A program made the position numbers and the translations under genes. From Pegoplata infirma (lineage: Eukaryota; Arthropoda; Insecta; Diptera; Anthomyiidae): a DNA stretch of 64,000 nt. Numbering within the stretch: the stretch's first letter is position 1; each line of letters begins with the position of its first letter. The notes beneath the pieces were generated by a model, which was given only the letters and a program-made list of their open reading frames with translations, was not told the origin of the DNA and did no database searches. Shown here piece by piece: positions 56,234 to 64,000 of the stretch. The stretch spans positions 207,228,581 to 207,292,580 of the forward strand of contig OY992537.1 of NCBI GenBank assembly GCA_963921195.1, read 5' to 3'.

Positions 56234-57943
56234 CCGGAAGTACTCTTTTTGGTTCTTTTTTAATTCCTGAAATTATATTTATAGAAACTTTTTATATTTC
56301 CTAGAATCTTTGTAATTTAGGAGAATTCGGTAAAAAAAAAAAAACATTCTGGGAAAATACGTTTTTAAAATTCCGCTTCTTTTTGTACTTTTAATATTTG
56401 CTAAAACAATGATACTAGAAAATTGAAAAATGGAAAAGAGGATCCTTCGGCGAAGAAAAATATTCTGGAAGAGGTTCTTTTTGGAAATTCCGTTTCTAAC
56501 GGGGGTAAGAAAGTGTACTTTTGATACTTTTTTTTTTGTTCCTATAATAATGAAAATGTGTAAATTTTTGTTATTCTTATATTTCTTGAAATAATGGTTC
56601 AGAAACTTGCTATTTTAAATAAAGGATCACCTAGCACAAATAAAACACATTTTTTGGAAAATTTAATTTTAATGGGAAAAGAGGGAAATGGTAATTTTTA
56701 CTTTTCTAACTATTAAACTAAAAGCTCCAAAAATAACACCCAGGAGAAGTACATATTTTAAAATTTAAAATTTTCGAACGGGGAACGAAATAGAAAAGAG
56801 CAGGGCAAATTTTTGGTATTAAACTTTTTTTACTCCATATTTTTTATTTTCATTCAAACTTATTTTTATTCCAACTTATTTATTCACAGAAATATTCATT
56901 TACTCAAAATACAAAATCCCGATATAAGGGCTCGAAAATTATTCAAATTTTATTGTTTAAACTATTCATTGAAATACTTTTTTATGAAAGACTTAAACGT
57001 ACACAAGTAAATAAAACAAAGACAACGTACGGGAATTTTCTTGAAATCGGTAGAGAATTCTGATCCTTCTATTATCCGGTATTCAATACAACCGGTAACG
57101 AAGTACCGGGATGGTAAGCTAGTAATATTATACATGGAAAACAAAAAAATTATAACAATTTTTACCACAAAACCTATTTAAAACCAAAATTTTTTCCATT
57201 TTTGTAATTTTGGCCAAGAAAAGTGATAATCGGAACTATAGTGCAATGCAAATATTTAAAAAACAAAAAAAATATTTTATAAATATGTATGTATGAAAAT
57301 TATATAAAAATTATATAAAAGCAACCACGTGGCACGTGTATGACACATACTACGTATTTTTAACTTCTTTTGATACAAATAACAACAAGCCAAACAACCA
57401 TCAACAACTACAAAAACGCGCTGCCACGCCATATCATAGAGGTTTATATTGAAACTCATCTCAATTGCTCATAGCTTCTTAACCCCTGAACCGATTTTGC
57501 CATAATTGGTACCAAAATAACCAGAAGAACGTTGAGAACAATAAAATAAGAACCTATTTAAAATTTTATTTGAATATGTCAACCATGAGCCAAGATAAAT
57601 CATTTTAAAATTTTGGGTTAAATTGCTGGTGCCTCGCCCCATTGTGCGATTCGGCCCAACTTTTTTGTGACTGTTATGAATGATAAAATTACATTAAATT
57701 CAAAGTTTCGTTTACATTCATTCAACAGGTGTCAAGATATAGCATTTATTTTGTGTAAAATTCACATTTTCACTCATCAAAATTTACATTTTCACTCATA
57801 ACTTTTAAAATACTTAACCGATTTAAAAAAAAAGCCCATCAGATTCTGCCTAGGAGAATTACGCAACTTTTGGTACCCCAGGCGTTTAAATCGGTTCTGG
57901 ATTATAGCCAAAAACGTGATTTCAACAGACAGATAGACAGACG

Positions 57944-57978
<35 letters not shown>

Positions 57979-58142
57979 GGACATCGCTAGATCGACTTAA
58001 AATCGATCAAGGATCATTAATATATATACTTTATGGGGTCCTAAACCAATATTTCAATGTGTTACATACGGAATGACAAACTTATATATACCCTCTATCA
58101 CTAGAGTGGAGGGTATAACTATCACTAGAGTGGAGGGTATAA

Positions 58143-58602
58143 TGAATGGGAATTTTGATTCCATAAAATTGATAAAAATGCTTTTAATCATAATTTTTTA
58201 AAAGTTTAACAAACTAAATCAAGTTCATGATGACACATGACAATTACATATCATTTTTGGTGAATTAAATACAAAAATAAAGTAATTAAATACATAATAT
58301 GATGATGAGTTTGACACCTTTAGCCTGTGATTTCATTTTACTTAAAATTACATATTAAATGCTTTTATGTTTTAGTATATTTCTGTATGGTGTATAATAT
58401 TTTAAATTGTCAACTGTGGTTATATTTCAAGTTTATAGTACTTTGTTTATGTAAAGTATATTTTTGAACTCGAAAGAATATTTTAATAAAGTAAATAAAT
58501 AAAATTTAACACTGGGTTTATAAGTTGGGTCATTTAAATCGGATAATTTTAAAGCGTATTAAAAAAAATTTTTGTTGTTCTGTTATCGCTATATATGTAT
58601 AT
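58143..58602. other. AT-rich DNA without recognised genes
   Basis: No motif recognised. The last 30 bases (GTTATCGCTATATATGTAT) begin the TATCGATA-type satellite and supply the hAT target site. Confidence 0.5.
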
Positions 58603-59740
58603 TAGGGCGGGTCGATTTGTATGGATCGAAAAAAACTGAAAAATCGTATAGCAAAAACAAAATCTACAAGAAATTCTAAGAAACTTTTCCAAAGAAACCA
58701 TTGGTCTAAAATCAAACCCTATACCGCGCCTAACGAGATGAAAATCCGTCCGTCCGTCTGTCTTTCTGTCTGTGTGAAACACGCTAACTTTCAAATGTTA
58801 GCGAAAGAATGAAAAATATATACGGCAAGCTGCTGAAGCGTGGTGTATATATTTGTTATACTTCCGGTCAGATTAATACTAAATTTCAGCGAAATCTGTC
58901 TAGTGGTTCATAAGTTATTAGTAAAATGTGAAATTTCAAATGGGTTTTAACCGGAACTCCAGTGTTGAAAAAACCGCTAAACACGCTTTAAAAAGCAATG
59001 GTAAGCCAAAAAAAATATTTTAGAAACTATTTTTGTCACTCAAAAAAACTAAAAAAAAAATATTACACTCCAAAAAAAAAAAAAAAAAAAATACACTCAA
59101 AAAAATTTACACTCGAATTTTTTTTTTTTTTTTTTAAATTAAAAAAAAAAAAAATTTACTCAAATTAATCAAATACTGATGTAAAAAAAATATTCAGTTA
59201 TCAAAAATTTTTATCGAACACAATGATAAGCATTATATCCAGCGGCAATTAGTAAAACATTGCCGCTGGATATGTTCTTGCAGCGTATCGGTATATAAAG
59301 CTATGTTTTCCTTACATCTGAGGTGTTGGGTATGTTCAGCAACTTTGTAGAAAATATTATGGCAAATATTTTTGTGAAACATATTAACCCTCTAACTTCC
59401 TCTCATAACGGTATTTTTTGGCTATATTCTAAAAAATCGCAAAAACACCCCGAAAGAGGGGGAGGGTGGGGATGAAATGTTCTACAAAAATGTTGCCAAT
59501 AAAATTTTACTATATACTTCAAAGCACACCAAAGCCCAAAAATGAACAGAAACACCAAAAAAGAGTCAAGTTCTATGTTTTGCTTATGAAAAAAAGGACG
59601 GACGGACAAATCTTCATGTCGTTAGGCGCGGTATAGGGTTTGATTTTAGAAACATGGTTTCTTTGGGAAATGTTCTTAGAATTTCTTGTAGATTATGTTT
59701 TTGCTATACGATTTTTGACAAAAAAAATCGACCCGCCCTA
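58603..59740. mobile_element. hAT-type non-autonomous element, 1,138 bp
   Basis: Inverted ends TAGGGCGGGTCGATTT and AAATCGACCCGCCCTA are flanked by the identical 8-mer ATGTATAT (58,595-58,602; 59,741-59,748), an 8-bp duplication typical of hAT. Terminal similarity extends about 150 bp per side (TATACCGCGCCTAACGA against TCGTTAGGCGCGGTATA-like). A perfect hairpin of ATATCCAGCGGCAAT arms lies at 59,235-59,273. Part of the interior is DINE-like (GTCCGTCCGTCTGTCT near 58,750). No transposase. Confidence 0.86.
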
Positions 59741-59748
59741 ATGTATAT

Positions 59749-60060
59749 ATATATTTTCTGTTATCGATATATCGATAACGATAGAGAAATTTCTATCCAA
59801 AATTTTCTGTTATTAATATGCCGATAATAATATCAAATTTTCTATAGAAAATTTTGTGTTATCGATAACAATAGAGAATTTTATCGATATATCGATACTT
59901 TATAGAATTTTCTATAGAAAATTTTCTATTATAGATGTATCGATAACTGTAGAGAATTTTCTATAAAAAATTTTGTGTTATCAACATAACGATAACAATA
60001 CAGAATTTTAAATTGAAAATTTGCTGTTATCGATATATCGATAACAATAGAGAATTTTCT
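59749..60060. repeat. TATCGATA-rich degenerate satellite, segment 1
   Basis: Units of roughly 50-60 bp read GTTATCGATATATCGATAAC, AATAGAGAATTTTCTATAGA and AAATTTT. The octamer TATCGATA occurs about eight times in some 300 bases. It matches the DRE motif of Drosophila (bound by DREF), but here it is part of a satellite. Later insertions split the array; further segments lie at 61,377-61,564, 61,988-62,107 and 62,718-62,810. Confidence 0.85.
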
Positions 60061-61376
60061 ATACATACAAATAACAGTTGGAGCAAATTTTATAAAATTG
60101 TAATTTTGAATGGAAGCCTACTTACGGAGTGGAGATAGGGCGTAGGTATGTCTTGAAAAAATGTTGTAGGGTAAAAATAAATGGGGGTCGGTCTCACTAA
60201 TGACTCCTTTCGGAAGCACCATTAGACCGGTAGAAGCTGATTAAATTAAACAAATTTACAAAAAATAAAAAAAATTGTATGGGGACGGTGACAGAACATA
60301 ATCCGCACGGATATGATCCCCATAACGGAAATGAGGATTATGACCCAATGCATTACGGACATAATCCCAATATTAGTTGTGGGGATATAATCATAATCGG
60401 TCATAATCCCAATGGGGAATATGTTCTTTCCCAGTTGGCATTACGACCGAAAGTTGTTCGGTCATATCCCCCATTCATATTATGGGGACTAAGTCCAAAA
60501 CAAATTCGGTCATAATCCCTTTATTTTGCGGAGAGGGTGGGTTTAATGCATGGAGTTTGTAATCCCTAAGCACGGCCGAAGGCCGGCTACGCAGAAAAAC
60601 TTTCAAGACAAAAAAAAATTTCACATAATTATTGGGATTATGACCGTTTTGGTCATAATCCCCATAACGGAAAAGGGGGGTTATGTCCGTGGGGATTATG
60701 TCATGTAGGGTAGGTGTGTTCAGAGAAAATGTTTGGACTAAAAAAATATTGTGGCTCGGTCATACATTTTGATGCTCTAAGGGCATTATTAGGGCAGCTA
60801 GAGCGGTTGGAGCAAATTTTAAAAAATGACGTTTTGTGTGGGAGCCCCCTTAGAAATAGGAGATAGGGTATTAGTTTGTTCCAAAGAAATGTTAAGACGT
60901 AAAAACTAATTGGGGTCGGTCTTATAAATCACCCCTCTATGACGCACCATTGGAGCAGTAGAAATGATTTTAAGATTGGAAAATTACAATAAAATTTTAC
61001 AAAATAGTAATAATCGTTATCCCACGATCCTCCTTGGCAAAATATTTGTAGAATCGATAGAAGTTTTACACAAAAAATTTAAAAAAAATCGAAGAGTTTT
61101 TGGAATTTTTTTTTAGAAAGTACATAAAAAAACAAAAATTTTGAAAAAAAAATTTGAAGTTTGGACTATTATTGAAGAAGTTATGAGTAAAAGAAGTTTG
61201 AGTAGAGGAGCAAACTACCAATTTTTAAAAATTCGATATCTTTTGAACGGGTCATCAACAAAATCTGAAAATTTACTACGAAGGAGTTTTTGAACGGTAC
61301 TAAAAACTGTAAACAAATTGGGAAAATCTAAAAAAAAAAAATTTCAAAGTGTCCGATTTGACATGGAATGCCCCAT
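60061..61376 (+). repeat. GGGGCATTCC-family repeat, plus copies, with MITE insertion
   Basis: Two related stretches, 60,067-60,286 and about 60,775-61,376, both begin GTTGGAGCAAATTTT and share GGAGATAGGGY, GGGGTCGGTCT and GCACCATT. The second ends GACATGGAATGCCCCATAT, the inverse of the start of 49,142. The CATAATCCCC MITE sits between them. Confidence 0.68.
60287..60707. mobile_element. MITE of the CATAATCCCC family, copy 2
   Basis: The left end GGTGACAGAACATAATCCGC and the inverted right end ACATGACATAATCCCCACGG match copy 1. The GGCCGAAGGCCGGCTACGCA hairpin segment is kept near 60,575. No clean target duplication was found, so the right end is approximate. Confidence 0.78.
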
Positions 61377-61564
61377 ATAGATATTTATAGAGAACTTTCT
61401 ATAGCAAATTTAGTGTTATCGATATGTGAATATCTATAGAGAATTTTCAATAGAAATATTTGTTATAAATGTATCAATAACTTTAGTGAATTTTCTGTAA
61501 AAATTTTTCCGTTCTCGATAAACTATAGAGAATTTTCTATAGAAAATTTTCTGTTATCGATAAA
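61377..61564. repeat. TATCGATA-rich satellite, segment 2
   Basis: Same units as 59,749-60,060 (TATAGAGAATTTTCTATAGA, GTTATCGATAAA), more diverged. It ends at the poly(T) of the SINE insertion. Confidence 0.75.
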
Positions 61565-61987
61565 TTTTTTTTTTTTTTTTAAGAGACAACACTCAGGCAA
61601 TGCTGCCTATCAATTACTGCTGTAACCGTGATGTTTCTTTCGGAAAGGGGATAGAAGAGAGATGAAAGATTTGAAAGATAGAAGGGCTTCTGTATGGCAA
61701 CACTGTAATTGCGCGTGTTGATAATTTTGAGTACAGTTGTTGCATCGCCATCTGTTATTGATCTGGCGAATTATTTTTGAAGCTGTGTTTAATAGCCATT
61801 ATTTTATTATTTTATTTCGTTGACGTTTAGTGCTATTTATCAACGAAGGAGGGTGCTGCGATGGATATTAGTTATAAATAGAAACTAATAAATATCTGAA
61901 AACAATGTTGTTCTGCCTGAGCCGGGAATCGAACCCAGGCTTGCTGGCTAGTAGTCCAACGCGCTAACCACTAAGCCACAGCACCCC
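61565..61987 (-). mobile_element. tRNA-headed SINE, about 420 bp
   Basis: On the minus strand it begins GGGTGCTGTGGCTTAGTGG with A box GGCTTAGTGGTTAGCG. A well-formed T arm follows (CTGGG/CCCGG around TTCGATT; B box GGTTCGATTCC). The acceptor strands do not pair, as expected of a SINE head rather than a tRNA gene. A 340-bp body follows, then a 16-base A-tail (T-run at 61,565-61,580). TTATCGATAAA and TTATCGATTTA border it and could be target duplications, but the satellite around it repeats that sequence anyway. Confidence 0.82.
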
Positions 61988-62107
61988 TTATCGATTTATC
62001 GATAACTATAAAGAATTTTGTAGAAAAAATTCTCAATAGTTATATCGATAACTATTGAGAATTTTTTCTACAAAATCAAGGAGAGAACATTTTTTATAGA
62101 AAATTCT
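61988..62107. repeat. TATCGATA-rich satellite, segment 3, with a perfect 62-bp palindrome
   Basis: At 62,015-62,076 two 29-bp arms (starting ATTTTGTAGAAAAAATTC) are exact reverse complements around ATCG. The palindrome's centre is TATATCGATA. Confidence 0.93.
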
Positions 62108-62109
62108 TA

Positions 62110-62717
62110 CACTCAAAAAAATAAAACTGTAAAGTTAACAACATTTTTTTTGTTAGCTCGAGTTTACTGGCTTTTTAGCTAATTTTTAGTTAAAATCAGC
62201 GATTTAACTACTTTTTTTAGTTAAGTTCAATTTACGAAAATACTAGTTTTGTACAAATTTTGAATTAATTTTGTTTGTTGACTTTTAAATTGAGTTTACG
62301 AATTTTTACTAATTAATTTGCTGATTTTTTGTAACATTTTTGTCAAGTGAAAAATTTTAAACATTTCTTGTGTAGCCTCCTATGCAAATCTCATAAGTCC
62401 TACTTAAGCTGAACTTAATGCTGTGAAAAAAATAAGAAAAAATAAATGAAGTGTTAGTGTTTAAAACCAATATTTAACAAAACTAAAATTTTTTACAAAA
62501 AGTTTAGCTGAATTCAACTAATAAAAAATGTTACGAAATTTTCAGCTGAATTTTTAGTTAAAATTACGGTTTTTTTTGCTACATTCATTCTACGAAAAGT
62601 TAACTAATTATTTTTTGTTAAATTAACTAGAAATTTAGTAGGTTCAAAATTAGGTGTTTTTTTAGTTAAATTTAACTAAATTTTTTGCTAACTTTACAGT
62701 TTTTTTTTTTTTGAGTG
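62110..62717. mobile_element. 608-bp TIR element, second copy of the 50,826 family
   Basis: Ends CACTCAAAAAAATAAAACTG and, inverted, CACTCAAAAAAAAAAAACTG are flanked by TA on both sides (62,108-62,109; 62,718-62,719). It is in the opposite orientation to 50,826-51,431. The TA duplication supports transposition by the Tc1/mariner group. Confidence 0.88.
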
Positions 62718-62810
62718 TAATAATTATCGATAAAAAAAAATTTCTTTTGAAAATTCTGATTTCGATGTGAGATTTTTAATAAAAAATTTTTGTTATCTAT
62801 ACATCGATAT
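62718..62810. repeat. TATCGATA-rich satellite, segment 4
   Basis: ATTATCGATAAAA and ACATCGATAT continue the satellite. The last eight bases are the target of the next insertion. Confidence 0.7.
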
Positions 62811-63341
62811 TAGAGATGTAGGGCACATGACCAGATTATAGCGTGATTCACGTGATTCACGCGTGATCACGCGTGAGTGTGACTGAATTCAATTTTACTC
62901 ACGTGATTGTGAGTGAGTGTGAGTGGAGAAAAAAATGCGTGAGTGAGTGTGCGTGAGTAAGATTTTTGCGTGAGTGAGTGTGCGTGAGTCGATTTTTTTG
63001 CGTGAGTTTGCGTGATTTATTTTCACTCCATATTTCCTTTCATACCAAAAAAAAGCAACAAAGAAGTTGTAAAATTTGGCTTTTCTTCCCAAAAAAACAA
63101 AAAAAAGATGTAAAATTTCGTTAAACTTTAAATTTTGCTGAAAATTTTGAAAGATTTTTTAAATTTTAGTTTTTGAAATTTTTTTTTGTATAAATAAGAG
63201 TGAGTGTGAGTTGTATTAAATTTACTCACGTGATTGTGAGTGAGTGTGAGTAGAAAAAATATGTTCGTGTGCGTGATTCAAAAATTCCTGTCGTGAGCGT
63301 GAGTGAGTGTGAGTCAAAAATCACTCACGCGCCCATCTCTA
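62811..63341. mobile_element. hAT-type MITE made of GTGAGT repeats
   Basis: The ends TAGAGATGTAGGGC and, inverted, TAGAGATGGGCGCG are flanked by the exact 8-mer ATCGATAT (62,803-62,810; 63,342-63,349). TIR start and 8-bp duplication fit hAT. Nearly all the interior is GTGAGTGAGTGTGCGTGAGT and TCACGTGATTG-type sequence in both directions around an AT-rich centre (63,010-63,195). No protein. Confidence 0.85.
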
Positions 63342-63349
63342 ATCGATAT

Positions 63350-63640
63350 CTAATGCCTGAATGCTAACACCAAAATTTGGGGTAATCTAGCGTACAAAAC
63401 TTGTTGCTTCGTTCAGTAATCATTTGCATGTATTCCGATCAGAGTTTCGAAGAATGAAATTCTTTTCGAATGAATTCTCCACAAAAATCCATTCAAATTT
63501 CGTAGTCAGTGAATGCATTCGATTTTATAATTCAATATTGAATGCAGTCCTGGGAATGCATTCGATTGAATGGAAAAAATGAATGCATTCGATTTCTTGT
63601 TCATTTGATTTAGAAAAATCGATTTTTTATCATTCCTCTG
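63350..63640. repeat. GAATGCATTCGATT motif cluster
   Basis: The palindrome GAATGCATTC occurs at about 63,511, 63,555 and 63,582, usually followed by GATT, with looser GAATGAATTC relatives. Not a regular tandem array. Confidence 0.6.
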
Positions 63641-63649
63641 CTAAAGCAA

Positions 63650-64000
63650 TAGATTTTTTAAATAGATAGAGCAAAACGGAGCCAAATTTTGGTCCATAAT
63701 ATCGTCGACTCTCTCGACATGTGATGACCCTAATGGGCCCAAATTTTACATCCAATAAAATTGGTATTACCGAAAATTTTAAAAATGCACAAACGACACA
63801 ATATTTAACTTCCTACACGACAAAAAAGTCCAAAAGCATTTTTGTAGCTATTAGCTTGTAGCTTACAACCGCCAAATACCCGAAAGCCCTCCGAGTAATA
63901 GTTTTTCAGTTATCCAGTTTTGGATTTTTAGTCGTGTCGGCAGTATTTAGCGAGATACGCGCATTTAAAAATTTTCGGGAATGCCAATTTTTTTAGATTC
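63650..64000. mobile_element. Partial copy of the 47,827-family repeat, running off the window
   Basis: AGATAGAGCAAAACGGAGCC and CCCGAAAGCCCTCCGAGTAA match the family at 47,827-48,890. From 63,930 the sequence turns into the inverse of its own earlier part (CAGTATTTAGCGAGATACGC, TTTTCGGGAATGCC), so this copy is palindromic. Its right end lies outside. Confidence 0.65.

Larger units (their letters stand above)
53719..57122 (+). mobile_element. Non-autonomous Helitron, complete ends, 3.4 kb
   Basis: The 5' end is TCTACATATATAAAAGAG, preceded by A (53,718). The 3' end is hairpin CCGGTAACGAAGTACCGG, GATGGTAAG, CTAG (57,119-57,122), followed by T. TC start, hairpin plus CTRR end and A|T insertion are the Helitron hallmarks. 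The interior is GTGACTGACTGACTGAC, six 146-bp units, the 16-bp minisatellite, and about 0.9 kb of unique AT-rich sequence. No Rep/helicase is encoded. It interrupts a DINE copy. Confidence 0.92.
53432..58142 (+). mobile_element. DINE-like element split by a Helitron
   Basis: The 5' part (53,432-53,718) starts ACAAGTAAGAAAGCTATATT with hairpin ATTCGGCTGTGCCGAAT. The 3' part (57,123-58,142) has ACTTTTAAAATACTTAACCG, a microsatellite with about seven perfect ACAG units (57,952-57,978), GGACATCGCTAGATCGACTT and the terminal hairpin. The last 24 bases or so are duplicated in tandem (58,093-58,117 and 58,118-58,141). It is the closest relative of the copy with the giant array at 1-11,950. Confidence 0.82.

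Noticed and set aside
57277..57459. 60-codon minus-strand frame with a cysteine-rich stretch
   Set aside because: It lies within DINE sequence and has no family resemblance.

Overview
The window looks like repeat-rich, AT-rich nuclear DNA of a higher dipteran. A calyptrate fly is my best guess, inferred from the repeat types rather than from any host gene. The clearest hint is a dispersed element found about a dozen times. It has an ATTCGGC...GCCGAAT hairpin near its 5' end, a CAGA/CGGA microsatellite, a conserved core (ACTTTATGGGGTC...GATATTTCGATG) and a terminal TATACCCTC...GAGGGTATA hairpin. This is the layout of the mini-me / DINE-1 (INE-1) class of fly elements. I found no intact host protein gene, rRNA gene, functional tRNA gene or CRISPR array. 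All recognisable coding sequence is dead transposon sequence.

Layout. 1-11,811 is one (ACAG)n array broken by a 200-base assembly gap; it runs into the 3' tail of a DINE-like element (11,812-11,950), from which it appears to have grown. 14.1-16.3 kb has a MITE with a 9-bp target duplication and a 5'-truncated Helitron. 17.5-27.1 kb holds three dead LINE (non-LTR retrotransposon) copies of an RNase H-bearing type, one split by a 1.9-kb inverted-repeat element. 28.7-36.8 kb is a run of palindromic or terminal-inverted-repeat elements, including one with a perfect 60-bp hairpin and one with two outward-facing tRNA-like modules. 36.8-39.5 kb is a DINE copy split by a Transib-like element (5-bp duplication, CACAGTG end) that itself carries a younger DINE copy. 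40.0-41.7 kb is a dead Tc1-type transposon with double end repeats. 42.3-45.0 kb is a DINE copy containing a dead mariner-like element that contains another DINE copy.

45.2-52.4 kb holds palindromic elements ending in CACTG/CACTC, including a nest at 49,820-52,346. 53.4-58.1 kb is a DINE copy split by a 3.4-kb Helitron with expanded internal repeats. 58.6-63.3 kb is a TATCGATA-rich satellite into which two hAT-type elements, a tRNA-headed SINE and several MITEs have inserted. The last 650 bases hold a GAATGCATTC cluster and part of another dispersed repeat.

Nothing here works as a pathway. The biology lies in successive insertions and in satellites growing inside mobile elements: a DINE microsatellite reaching at least 11.6 kb, and a Helitron minisatellite reaching about 1.6 kb from a 12-base core present in its own longer repeat unit. 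Coordinates of element ends are exact where a target duplication or interrupted sequence defines them and approximate elsewhere.
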